Origin: Cochlodiniinecator piscidefendens
GTDB taxonomy: Bacteria > Pseudomonadota > Alphaproteobacteria > Rhodobacterales > Rhodobacteraceae
Assembly: GCF_011326755.1 (NCBI RefSeq)
Contig: NZ_JAAOIE010000005.1
Location: 169,655 to 233,654, forward strand
Reading direction: 5' to 3'
DNA: 64,000 nucleotides
Shown: positions 18,079-26,281 of the stretch, in pieces
Layout of the letters: every line of letters begins with the position of its first letter
Numbering within the stretch: the first letter of the stretch is position 1
Position numbers and translations under genes: made by a program
The notes under the pieces: model-generated
The model's database searches: none
The model's input: only the letters and a program-made list of their open reading frames with translations
What the model was told of the DNA's origin: nothing

Positions 18079-18717
18079 ATGCGATATGAAAAAAAACCAC
18101 TGGCGATTTACCGCGAGAGCTTTGCGACCGTGCGGCGCGAAGCAAACTTGGATCGGTTTGACGAAGGGATGCAGAGCCTTGCTATCCGTTTGATCCATGC
18201 TTGTGGGATGGTCGAAGTTGCGGATCGGCTGGCGTTCTCAGCAAATGCATATGCCGCAGGTCATGAAGCGTTAAAGGCCGGCGCGCCTGTGCTGTGTGAT
18301 TGCGAAATGGTTGGTGCGGGAATTATTCGGCGCTATTTGCCTGCGGATAATCAGGTGATTGTGACGCTGAACGATTCAACGGTGCCTGATCGCGCCAAAG
18401 ATATTGGAAATACGCGTTCTGCCGCGGCGGTGGAGCTGTGGGAACCGCATCTTGAGGGGGCAGTAGTTGCGGTAGGAAATGCACCAACTGCACTGTTTCA
18501 TTTGCTTGAGATGATTGATGCAGGGGCACCCAAGCCTGCTGTGATTTTGGGGTTCCCGGTCGGTTTTGTCGGCGCTGCGGAAAGCAAAGCGGAACTTGCA
18601 GAACGCCCAAGAGGCTGTGAATTTGTCGCGCTGCGTGGCCGCCGTGGTGGCTCAGCGATCGCATCTGCTGCGGTGAACGCGCTTTCGGCTGGATTGCCGG
18701 AGATTGCCAAGCAATGA
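18079..18717 (+). CDS. cobH: precorrin-8X methylmutase (CobH/CbiC)
   Basis: Catalyses the 1,5-sigmatropic shift of the C11 methyl to C12, converting precorrin-8X to hydrogenobyrinate. The 212-residue protein starts MRYEKKPLAIYRESF and shows the conserved RLIHACGMVEVAD with the catalytic His, the GAPVLCDCEMVGAGI stretch and the ILGFPVGFVGAAESK loop. The ATG at 18079 is preferred over the one at 18061: GAGAGGGA lies just before it and the length fits the family. Its stop overlaps the start of cobL (ATGA). Confidence 0.95.
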   Translation: MRYEKKPLAIYRESFATVRREANLDRFDEGMQSLAIRLIHACGMVEVADRLAFSANAYAAGHEALKAGAPVLCDCEMVGAGIIRRYLPADNQVIVTLNDSTVPDRAKDIGNTRSAAAVELWEPHLEGAVVAVGNAPTALFHLLEMIDAGAPKPAVILGFPVGFVGAAESKAELAERPRGCEFVALRGRRGGSAIASAAVNALSAGLPEIAKQ

Positions 18718-19913
18718 CGCCATGGCTGCATATCGTTGGTCTAGGCGAAGATGGCTTAGATGGTCTGACCTCAGCGACTCGTGCAGTTGTTGAAGCTGCA
18801 GAAGTTGTGGTTGGTGGAAAGCGCCATCATGCCTTGGCTGGGACCGCTGAGGCAGAAAGAATTGCGTGGCCGTCGCCGTTTAACGCGTTGATTGAAACTT
18901 TGAAAACCCATCGTGGAAAGCGTGTGGTTGTTTTGGCGACGGGAGATCCATTGTGGTTTTCTGTTGGCGCGCGCATTGGCCGGGAAATGAACCCGGCTGA
19001 GATCGTATATCATCCGCAGGTCGGGGCATTTCAACTCGCGGCGGCGCGGATGGGGTGGTCTATGGCGGATCTTGAAACGTTGACGGTGCATGGCCGTCCC
19101 GTTGAACAAATGATTGCCTATATTCAGCCTGATCAACGGTTGCTTATTTTGACCACTGGAAGTGAAACGCCAGGGCAAATTGCGAGTTTTTTGACAGAAC
19201 GTGGGTTTGGCGCATCGAAGTTGACAGTTTTGGCCGCTATGGGCGGGAAAAACGAAGCGCGCTTTGATGGGGTTGCTGAGGGTTGGAGCCACGATGTTCC
19301 TGAGTTTAATACCCTCGCCGTTGAATGCATCGCTGCGCCGGAGGCTACTTTGCTGCCACGTGTTCCGGGTTTGCCTGATGATATGTTCCTGAGCGATGGA
19401 ACGATGACCAAACAAGAAGTCCGAGCAGTGAGCTTGGCGAAGCTGATGCCCATGCGTGGTGCGCTCTTGTGGGACATTGGATGTGGGTGCGGATCGATTG
19501 CGGTCGAATGGATGCGCTCAGCACCAGAAGCCCGCGCCATCGGGATAGAAGCCCGCGCGGATCGCAGAGACCTAGCTGCCCAAAACGCGCTGGCATTGGG
19601 TGCACCGAAATTGGAATTGCGCGATGGCAAAGTCCCCGAGGCATTAGACGGCTTGCCGACACCTGATGCAGTGTTTATCGGCGGCGGTCTAAGCAAAGAA
19701 ACTTTTGCAACGGCATGGGATGCACTACGCCCGCTTGGTCGGTTGGTTGCGAATGCAGTGACCTTGGAAAGTGAAGCGGTGCTGATGGCACTGCATAAAG
19801 AATACGGCGGTCAATTGGTCAAACTCGCGGTGAACCGCGCGGAACCGATTGGGCCGTTAACAGGCTGGCGTCCGTTGATGCCCGTCACACAGCTGAGTTT
19901 GGTAAAAAGATGA
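18714..19913 (+). CDS. cobL: precorrin-6Y C5,15-methyltransferase (decarboxylating) CobL
   Basis: Bifunctional enzyme that methylates C5 and C15 and removes the C12 acetate carboxyl, giving precorrin-8X. The 399 residues comprise an N-terminal CbiE tetrapyrrole methylase domain (IVGLGEDGLDGLT near residue 5; LATGDPLWFSVG near residue 65) and a C-terminal CbiT domain (about 215-399) with the SAM loop LLWDIGCGCGSIAVEWMR. It overlaps cobH and cobI by four bases on each side, so the three are translationally coupled. Confidence 0.95.
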   Translation: MTPWLHIVGLGEDGLDGLTSATRAVVEAAEVVVGGKRHHALAGTAEAERIAWPSPFNALIETLKTHRGKRVVVLATGDPLWFSVGARIGREMNPAEIVYHPQVGAFQLAAARMGWSMADLETLTVHGRPVEQMIAYIQPDQRLLILTTGSETPGQIASFLTERGFGASKLTVLAAMGGKNEARFDGVAEGWSHDVPEFNTLAVECIAAPEATLLPRVPGLPDDMFLSDGTMTKQEVRAVSLAKLMPMRGALLWDIGCGCGSIAVEWMRSAPEARAIGIEARADRRDLAAQNALALGAPKLELRDGKVPEALDGLPTPDAVFIGGGLSKETFATAWDALRPLGRLVANAVTLESEAVLMALHKEYGGQLVKLAVNRAEPIGPLTGWRPLMPVTQLSLVKR

Positions 19914-20611
19914 ACGGAAAACTCTATGGCGTTGGGCTTGGGCCGGGCGACCCTGAATTGATGACCCTAAAAGCAGCGCGGCTGATTGGTGCAGCTGATG
20001 TGGTGGCCTATCCGGCGCTTGCGGGGGGCGATAGTTTTGCGCGTTCAATCGCAGCAGACCTGATTGCACCTGACGCGCGTGAAATTGTTATGGATGTTCC
20101 CATGACAGTTGAACGTGGTCCGGCGCAAGCTGCCTATGACACGGGCGCAGCAGAAATTGCAGAGGCGCTTCGCGGTGGCCAAGATGTGGTTTGCCTATGC
20201 GAGGGCGATCCATTTTTCTATGGCTCGTTCATGTATCTATTTGCGCGTCTGTCTGAGGAATTCGAAACTGAAGTTGTGCCGGGTGTGACATCGGTAACGG
20301 CCTGTGCTGCAGTTTCGGCGATGCCACTTGTGGCGCGCAACGAGGTGTTGACAGTTATTCCCGGCCCGTTGGATGGGGAAGATATGGAACACCGGATCAA
20401 TTCGGCAGATTCCATCGTGATCATGAAGGTGGGGCGCCACCTTGGTAAAATTCGTGCGATCCTTGAACGGCTAGGGCTGTTGGATCGTGCTGTCTATGTC
20501 GAACGTGCAACGCTGGAAAACGAACGGCGGCTTCCGCTGGATCGTGCACCTGCGCCAGCACCATATTTTTCAATGATACTTGTGACAAAGGGGGCCGATC
20601 CATGGCTTTGA
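19910..20611 (+). CDS. cobI: precorrin-2 C20-methyltransferase CobI
   Basis: SAM-dependent methylase converting precorrin-2 to precorrin-3A. The 233-residue sequence has the tetrapyrrole methylase N-terminal motif GVGLGPGDPELMTLKA, the CEGDPFFYGSFMYLF motif near residue 100 and the PGVTSVTACAAVSAMPL stretch, all characteristic of CobI/CbiL. It overlaps cobL by four bases and the next gene by ten. CobI/CbiL is used by both cobalamin routes, so it does not decide whether cobalt goes in early or late. Confidence 0.95.
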   Translation: MNGKLYGVGLGPGDPELMTLKAARLIGAADVVAYPALAGGDSFARSIAADLIAPDAREIVMDVPMTVERGPAQAAYDTGAAEIAEALRGGQDVVCLCEGDPFFYGSFMYLFARLSEEFETEVVPGVTSVTACAAVSAMPLVARNEVLTVIPGPLDGEDMEHRINSADSIVIMKVGRHLGKIRAILERLGLLDRAVYVERATLENERRLPLDRAPAPAPYFSMILVTKGADPWL

Positions 20612-22413
20612 AACCTGTCGTACTCTGCCTGTCCCGTTCAGGCGAAGCTGTTGCGCATCGCGTGGCAAAAACCTTGGGCGCTGTGGTGCATGGCCGCGAA
20701 GGGCGTGTAGACGTCGCTGATGCGTTCTTTCCTGATGCGTTAGAGCATGCACGTACTTTGTTTGCGGCTGGCACGCCTATTGTGGGTGTTTGTGCCTCTG
20801 GCATTTTGATCCGGGCTGTTGCGCCATTGTTGGCCGACAAACGTTCTGAGCCCCCAGTGGTGGCTGTATCTGATGATGGCTCTGTTGTTGTTCCTTTGTT
20901 GGGTGGGCACCGCGGTGCGAACCGTTTGGCTGCAGATATTGCCGAAGCGATTGAGGCCAAAGCGGCTGTGACAACTGCGGGTGATGTTGCGATGGGTGTT
21001 GCTTTAGATGCCCCGCCTGCTGGCTACCGTTTGGCCAATCCGGATGACGCAAAGTCTGTGATGGCTGAGCTGCTGAGCGGCGCTAAGCCGTGTATTTCTG
21101 GCGAAACGATCTTTGATCTTCAGTCCGATGCAGCGGGCGCAGTGTCTTTGACTGTCAGCGAAGCCCCGGTGGAAGGGAGCGATACAACGCTTGTCTATCA
21201 CCCTCAACGGTTCGCCTTGGGTGTTGGGTGTGCGCGCAATGCTGATCCAGAAGAGCTCTGGTCGCTTGTTGAGGCGTCATTGACAGAAGCTGGGATTGCC
21301 AAAGGTGCGATTGCATCTGTGAATTCCATCGATCTGAAAGGTGACGAGCCTGCAATGAACGAAGTTGCGCGCCGTTTGGGTGTACCATTGCGTTTGTTTA
21401 CTGCGGCTGAGCTGGAAGCCGAAGCCGCACGTTTGGCCAACCCATCTGACGTGGTTTTTGCCGAAGTTGGATGCCACGGCGTGAGCGAAGGGTCGGCCTT
21501 AGCTGCTGCGGGCGGGTCATCTGAATTGGTGATTACAAAACAGAAAACGGCAAATGCGACATGTGCGCTCGCACGAGCTGCTGATCCGATTGTGGAATAT
21601 GCGGGCCGCAGCCGTGGGCGTTTGTCCATCATCGGGATTGGACCGGGTCAACACAGTTGGCGTACGCCTGAGGCTTCACGCCTTGTGTCCGAAGCTGAAG
21701 AACTGGTTGGATACGGTCTATACATCGACCTGTTGGGCCCGATTGCATACGGCAAAACACGTTCTGATTTCCCATTGGGTGGCGAAGAAGATCGTTGTCG
21801 CTTTGCGCTTGAGCAAGCTGCCAAAGGCAAAAACGTTGCTCTGATTTGTTCTGGTGATGCTGGGATTTACGCGATGGGCGCGCTGGTGTTTGAACTTTTG
21901 GATCGCTCTCCAGAAGACTGTGGCGTATCTGATGCGGCACACCGTGTTGATGTTGTTTCAACACCGGGTGTTTCTGCGTTGCAAGGTGCTGCTGCGCGTG
22001 CAGGCGCGCCATTGGGGCATGACTTCTGCGCTATTTCATTGTCCGATCTGCTAACCCCACGCGAAGACATCGTGAAGCGGTTGCATGCAGCGGCTGAAGG
22101 GGATTTCGTGATCGCCTTTTATAACCCCGTTTCAATGCGTCGTCGGACATTGTTGGCAGAAGCGCGCGATATTCTGTTAAAGCATCGCCCCGCTGATACG
22201 CCTGTGATGCTTGCGAGTTCGTTGGGTCGCCCGGAAGAGCATGTTCGGTATCGCAAGCTTTCTGAATTGGAAGTGGATGAAGTGGATATGTTGACCGTTG
22301 TTCTTATCGGTTCCAGCCACTCAAAGCTCGCGCAGCTTGGCGAAGGGCCACGGATGTACACGCCACGTGGTTACGCGCGTCGTATTGATGGTGATCTGGC
22401 AGAAACGGCCTAA
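20602..22413 (+). CDS. cobJ: CbiG-CobJ fusion: CbiG/CobE module plus precorrin-3B C17-methyltransferase
   Basis: A 603-residue fusion. The N-terminal part (about 1-330) is a CbiG-like protein: an N-terminal domain with GICASGILIRAVAPLL-like and LGGHRGANRLAADIA motifs, then a CobE/CbiG C-terminal domain (GVGCARNADPEELWSLVE onward, to VITKQKTANATCALA). The C-terminal part from about residue 336 is CobJ/CbiH, with IIGIGPGQHSWRTPEA, CSGDAGIYAMGALVFEL and STPGVSALQGAAARAGAPLG. CobJ contracts the ring at C17; CbiG hydrolyses the lactone of cobalt-precorrin-5A in the anaerobic route. An intact CbiG N-terminal domain is odd beside a CobN pathway. The start overlaps cobI by ten bases. Confidence 0.93.
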   Translation: MALKPVVLCLSRSGEAVAHRVAKTLGAVVHGREGRVDVADAFFPDALEHARTLFAAGTPIVGVCASGILIRAVAPLLADKRSEPPVVAVSDDGSVVVPLLGGHRGANRLAADIAEAIEAKAAVTTAGDVAMGVALDAPPAGYRLANPDDAKSVMAELLSGAKPCISGETIFDLQSDAAGAVSLTVSEAPVEGSDTTLVYHPQRFALGVGCARNADPEELWSLVEASLTEAGIAKGAIASVNSIDLKGDEPAMNEVARRLGVPLRLFTAAELEAEAARLANPSDVVFAEVGCHGVSEGSALAAAGGSSELVITKQKTANATCALARAADPIVEYAGRSRGRLSIIGIGPGQHSWRTPEASRLVSEAEELVGYGLYIDLLGPIAYGKTRSDFPLGGEEDRCRFALEQAAKGKNVALICSGDAGIYAMGALVFELLDRSPEDCGVSDAAHRVDVVSTPGVSALQGAAARAGAPLGHDFCAISLSDLLTPREDIVKRLHAAAEGDFVIAFYNPVSMRRRTLLAEARDILLKHRPADTPVMLASSLGRPEEHVRYRKLSELEVDEVDMLTVVLIGSSHSKLAQLGEGPRMYTPRGYARRIDGDLAETA

Positions 22414-22497
22414 GCAAATGGAATGGGCTGCGCCCATGCTGTTTATGGGAGCATGGGGCGCGGTGAGCCTGCAACGCGCAGGTATAGGAGAGATGAG

Positions 22498-23289
22498 ATG
22501 ACTGTATTTTTTATTGGTGCGGGTCCGGGAGATCCTGAACTTTTAACCAAAAAAGCGGAGCGCGTGATCGGGGAGTGTCCGGTATGCCTATACGCCGGGT
22601 CACTGGTGCCGGAAGAAGTGGTGGCTTGTGCGCCTGAGGGTGCAAAAGTGATGGACACAGCTCCGATGACCTTGGATGACACCCACGCTGAAATTTTGGC
22701 AGCGCATAAGCGCGGTGAAAACGTGGCGCGTGTGCATTCTGGTGATCCATCGCTTTACGGTGCGATTGCTGAGCAGATTCGCCGTTTGCGTGCGGATGGG
22801 ATTGACTACGAAGTTATTCCTGGTGTGCCAGCCTATGCGGCGATGGCGGCTGCGATGAAGCAAGAATTGACGATTCCTGAAATTGCGCAATCTATCGTTT
22901 TGACCCGTATGTCGATGCAGTCCACATCAATGCCAGAGGGTGAAACGCTTGAGAACTTTGGTCGTACTGGCGCGACTTTGGCAATTCACTTGGCTGTGCG
23001 TAACATGCGCGAAATCGAACGCATTTTGACCCCGCATTATGGCGCAGATTGCCCTGTAGTTGTTGGGTATCGCGTGGGATGGCCCGATCAAATTTTGATC
23101 CGTGGGACGCTGTCTGATATTCGCAAAAAGGTGCGCGCGGAAAAGATTACGCGGACGGCGTTGATCATGGTGGGGCCTGCGTTGCGGGAGGGGCAGGATT
23201 TTAAGGATTCTGCTTTGTATGATCCTGCTATTCCACATGTTTTGCGTCCGGTGACTGGTGTGAATTTGGTTGAAGACATCAATACCTAA
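22498..23289 (+). CDS. cobM: precorrin-4 C11-methyltransferase CobM/CbiF
   Basis: Methylates precorrin-4 at C11 to precorrin-5. The 263-residue protein has MTVFFIGAGPGDPELLTKKA at the start, the VARVHSGDPSLYGAIAEQ motif near residue 80 and PGVPAYAAMAAAMKQELT, diagnostic for CobM. The start at ATG 22498 follows ATAGGAGAG; the open frame adds 25 non-family residues upstream. It is the last gene of the cobalamin run and lies 84 bases after the CbiG-CobJ gene, probably in the same transcript. No cobK follows, although a reductase would be needed next for precorrin-6A. Confidence 0.95.
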   Translation: MTVFFIGAGPGDPELLTKKAERVIGECPVCLYAGSLVPEEVVACAPEGAKVMDTAPMTLDDTHAEILAAHKRGENVARVHSGDPSLYGAIAEQIRRLRADGIDYEVIPGVPAYAAMAAAMKQELTIPEIAQSIVLTRMSMQSTSMPEGETLENFGRTGATLAIHLAVRNMREIERILTPHYGADCPVVVGYRVGWPDQILIRGTLSDIRKKVRAEKITRTALIMVGPALREGQDFKDSALYDPAIPHVLRPVTGVNLVEDINT

Positions 23290-23370
23290 GAAAGTTGGTT
23301 TTATCCAAAAGGGTGGTTTGACGTTAACCTTTTCCATGTCAGTCTAGAGACGAAGACTAGGGAAAGAATC

Positions 23371-23724
23371 ATGAGCACGTTTTTACCAAAAGAAGTTCAG
23401 GCGGGATTGGATGCGGCGCGTAAAAAGGCGCTGAAGAAGAAAACTCGCCTGCGCATCCATAACGATGATGAGATCTTTCCGGTGCTGCGCATTTGGGAAG
23501 ACGGGCTTGCGCTAGATGCTAAAAATGCGCCACACCTCAGAGGGTTAGTGGACATTTACGATGGCGCGCGACATTTGTCGCAATGTTTGATCGTGGCCTC
23601 AGATGAGGAAAACGGCGAAATGGTTTATGAATTCAAACGCAATACTGCAGTCGCTGACAAAGCGGCGTTGGATTTTGCGCGGGAAGAACATGCGCCGGTT
23701 GCGCTCATTAGTGTCTTACCCTGA
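23371..23724 (+). CDS. conserved small protein, unknown function
   Basis: A 117-residue cytosolic protein, basic at the N-terminus (AARKKALKKKTRLRIHN, residues 15-31) and acidic later. No signal peptide, membrane segment or cofactor motif is seen. The length, RLRIHND and the LVDIYDGARHLSQCLIVAS segment give a PilZ-like impression of a small beta barrel, but the RxxxR plus D/NxSxxG pair of c-di-GMP binders is not present, so I do not assign it. The ATG at 23371 follows AGGGAAAG. It is separated by 81 bases from cobM and may have its own promoter. Confidence 0.7.
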   Translation: MSTFLPKEVQAGLDAARKKALKKKTRLRIHNDDEIFPVLRIWEDGLALDAKNAPHLRGLVDIYDGARHLSQCLIVASDEENGEMVYEFKRNTAVADKAALDFAREEHAPVALISVLP

Positions 23725-24088
23725 ACACAGCGCGGTTCAGATCAAAAATACGAAAGTGTTAATCTGAAACGGGTTGGAATTGACCGCTGGGGTGGGAAAA
23801 TACGCTGCCCAATCGCGCATGCGCGGACGTCCTGTACCCCGTTAAAATCCGGTGTATGGTTTCTATGCAGGAATTATGCAGCTTTTATATGGTTTTTATG
23901 CATACGATTTTGCATTTTCGTAAAACACACCTGCCGTCTGATAAGCGTTGGTCAGATTTGACAAAGGTTTTCCGCCCCGTAGGCCCGCGCATTTGAGAGT
24001 GGCAAAAGCTACCTGTTCCTGCTGGATTTTACCCCGAAAGAGGGGTAGCGCTGAGGAAAGTTGACCGTATTCCTTAAGAGGACAAAAC
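23725..24088 (+). promoter_or_regulatory. 364-base intergenic region with phased TATG array and structured leader
   Basis: No gene is seen. It contains a 12-base perfect palindrome CGCGCATGCGCG (23814-23825). Next come five TATG units starting at 23855, 23864, 23875, 23888 and 23897, averaging 10.5 bases apart, that is, on one face of the helix. The block ends in TTTTATGCATACGATTT (23894-23910), repeated exactly at 45705-45721. Nearer the gene, GCTACC (24008-24013) can pair with GGTAGC (24044-24049) around an inner ACCCC/GGGGT hairpin (24031-24046), forming a structured leader. It does not match the TPP riboswitch blocks. Confidence 0.6.
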
Positions 24089-24448
24089 ATGTCACAAATT
24101 GATCAGACGGAAACAGAGGTGTTTTTGGCATTTCAGGTGATCCCACGCGTCAGAGAAGGCCGCAATTTTGAGGTGGTCGACCGAGCGATTGACGTAGTGA
24201 AAAAGGCGGGCGTTCCGTTTCAGGTGGGTGCGATGGAAACCACGATGAAAGGGGAGTTGGATCATCTACTGCAAGTGGTGAAAGACGCCCAGCAGGCTTG
24301 TTTAGATCACGGAGCGGTTGAAGTGATCACCAACATCAAAATTCACACGACAACGCCTGATGCGCATGACACGTTTTGCACATACCATCGGGGGGTCACG
24401 CCAAGTAACAGTGTTTTCGTTGAAGATGCGAAACGCAAGGAAAGCTGA
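24089..24448 (+). CDS. thiamine-binding protein of the MTH1187/YkoF-like family
   Basis: A 119-residue protein of the DUF77/MTH1187 family, ferredoxin-like folds whose relatives bind thiamine or hydroxymethylpyrimidine. Supporting motifs are the alternating beta strand near the start (VFLAFQVIPRVREG), GVPFQVGAMETTMKGELDHLLQVVKDAQQACLDHGA and the final strand ITNIKIH. It is longer than the usual 95-105 residues, the extra being a charged C-terminal tail. The ATG at 24089 follows AAGAGGA. Ligand binding here is inferred from the family only. It is followed after 12 bases by a hydrolase-like gene. Confidence 0.75.
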   Translation: MSQIDQTETEVFLAFQVIPRVREGRNFEVVDRAIDVVKKAGVPFQVGAMETTMKGELDHLLQVVKDAQQACLDHGAVEVITNIKIHTTTPDAHDTFCTYHRGVTPSNSVFVEDAKRKES

Positions 24449-24460
24449 TCAGCCGTTGCT

Positions 24461-24991
24461 ATGAAGTTTTTTGTTGTTTCCGATATTTTTGGCCAACCGG
24501 ATGCAGAAAATTGTGTGTTGTCGCAAATCCCGAAAATTGCAGGGGTTGAGAGGCATAGTTTGGCGCAGCTATGTGGGCGACCCGAATTAACGGGTGAGGG
24601 ATTGCATGTTCATCTGTTTCGCGAAAACGGAATGCAACGTGCGGTCGCATCGCTGATGGAGCGGCGTTTAGACGGCTGTATTGGAATGGGGTATAGCGCT
24701 GGTGGGACTGTGTTGTGGCAGGCTGTTGGTTTGGGGCTAAGGCTTGATCGACTCTATTGCATTTCATCAACGCGGCTGAGGAATGAGGCCGCTGTGTCGA
24801 TTCCAAATCATGTGTTCTTTGGGGGCAATGATCCGGCAAAACCTACGGCGACGTGGCTGGGTAGCATACCGCTTCAAAGCACGGTTTTTCCAGGGCTGGA
24901 ACACGATTTTTACCGTGATCCACTCAGGCCGGAATGCGGACAAATTCGCCAGCAGATCAAATCGGATTTAGGGCGGGCAGACCCCCAATAA
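24461..24991 (+). CDS. alpha/beta-hydrolase-like protein
   Basis: A 176-residue protein with features of a short alpha/beta hydrolase: a first strand MKFFVVSDIFGQ, a nucleophile elbow GYSAGG (about residues 77-82, Ser as nucleophile), a late Asp in GGNDPAKP and a His in LEHDFYRD near residue 150. Many lid elements are missing, so it is close to a minimal dienelactone hydrolase fold. The substrate is unknown. It starts 12 bases after the thiamine-binding gene and is probably co-transcribed. Its 3' end converges with the PatB-like gene. Confidence 0.6.
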   Translation: MKFFVVSDIFGQPDAENCVLSQIPKIAGVERHSLAQLCGRPELTGEGLHVHLFRENGMQRAVASLMERRLDGCIGMGYSAGGTVLWQAVGLGLRLDRLYCISSTRLRNEAAVSIPNHVFFGGNDPAKPTATWLGSIPLQSTVFPGLEHDFYRDPLRPECGQIRQQIKSDLGRADPQ

Positions 24992-25014
24992 AGGTCAGCG
25001 CGCCCTGATAGCTG

Positions 25015-26187
25015 TTATTGTAAATCAGCAAATGCTTTTTGCATGCGCTCAACCGCGTCAACAATGCGGGCGCGGGGGGTGGCGAAGTTAAACCGCAGGA
25101 AGCTTTCGCCTCCTTTGCCAAATGTTGGGCCGTGGTTTGCCGCGATTTGGGCGTCGTTTTGCACACGTTTGGTGAACTCTTCCGCGCTCATCCCTGTATC
25201 GGTGAAATCAACCCAAGCGAGGTAGGTCGCGGCCATATCCATGGATTTAATGCCGGGAATGGCGTTTAGGCCTTCGTCAAGAATTTTGCGGTTGCCGTCT
25301 AGGTATTCGACAAGGTCGTCCAGCCATTTTGCGCCCTCGGGGCTGTAGGCCGCTTCGGCCATGAACAGGCCAAACGAGTTTGGAGAAATGCCCATCGCGG
25401 CCATACGGCCTGCGAATTTGGCGCGCAAGGCAGGGTCTTCGATGATCACATTGCCGGAGTGGCTGCCTGCGATATTGAATGTCTTAGTCGTTGCGGTCAT
25501 CATCACAAGGCGATCGGTGATCGAGCGATCCACATTGGACATCGGAATATGTGTGTGGCCCCCAAACACGAGGTCATGGTGGATTTCGTCAGACACAAGG
25601 ATCAGGTCGTGGCGTTTGGCGAAATCTGCAACGCCTTGTAGTTCTTCGCGCGACCAGACACGGCCACCGGGGTTATGCGGTGAACAGAGAATGATCATTT
25701 TTTCATTGCCGGTCATTTGCGCGTCATAGGCGGCAAAGTCCATTTCGTAACGACCATTATTGTTTGCCAGCGGACATTCGACCACTTGGCGGCCAGCGGC
25801 GCTGATCACGCGGGCAAAGGCGTGGTAGACCGGGGTGAACAGGATGACGCCATCGCCGGGGGCGGTAAAGGCATCCACACACATGGCGGTGCCATTCACG
25901 AGACCATGAGTGGTAAAAATCCAAGAGGGATCAATCTGCCAATCATGGCGGGTGTCCATCCACCAACGAATGGATTCAAGGTATGATGCGTCATCACCGT
26001 GGTATCCATAAACGCCATGGCTGTGCATCTTTTCGATGGCGTCGGCGACGGACTGCGGCGGGCGAAAATCCATATCAGCGACCCACATGGAAATGCCTTT
26101 GTCGGCGGGAACGCCATAGATTTTTTCCATTGCGTCCCATTTGACAGAATGGGTGCCGCGGCGGTCGATAATGTCGTCAAAGCTCAT
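25015..26187 (-). CDS. MalY/PatB-family pyridoxal-phosphate C-S lyase or aminotransferase
   Basis: A 390-residue fold-type I PLP enzyme of the MalY/PatB subgroup, which usually has cystathionine beta-lyase activity. Motifs: DRRGTHSVKWDAME at the N-terminus, MWVADMDFRPPQSVADAI, CSPHNPGGRVW, VSDEIHHDLVF and the Schiff-base lysine in MTATTKTFNIAGSHSGN. In MalY relatives this lyase activity releases homocysteine, pyruvate and ammonia. The ATG at 26187 is preceded by a GGAGACC site. It is divergent from the deformylase operon. Confidence 0.88.
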   Translation of the reverse strand: MSFDDIIDRRGTHSVKWDAMEKIYGVPADKGISMWVADMDFRPPQSVADAIEKMHSHGVYGYHGDDASYLESIRWWMDTRHDWQIDPSWIFTTHGLVNGTAMCVDAFTAPGDGVILFTPVYHAFARVISAAGRQVVECPLANNNGRYEMDFAAYDAQMTGNEKMIILCSPHNPGGRVWSREELQGVADFAKRHDLILVSDEIHHDLVFGGHTHIPMSNVDRSITDRLVMMTATTKTFNIAGSHSGNVIIEDPALRAKFAGRMAAMGISPNSFGLFMAEAAYSPEGAKWLDDLVEYLDGNRKILDEGLNAIPGIKSMDMAATYLAWVDFTDTGMSAEEFTKRVQNDAQIAANHGPTFGKGGESFLRFNFATPRARIVDAVERMQKAFADLQ

Positions 26188-26281
26188 CTGGGTCTCCTGA
26201 ATGATTTTGCGTAAGCTATCCTCTTTGTCTGAGAGTGCAAGAGCCGTTGCACAGAAGGGTGAGATCGCCTAAATCAATGCC

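Noticed and set aside
23880..24088. A TPP riboswitch before the thiamine-binding gene
   Set aside because: No CTGAGA block or CCTGAT..GGATAATACC-type block could be found, although the leader can fold.
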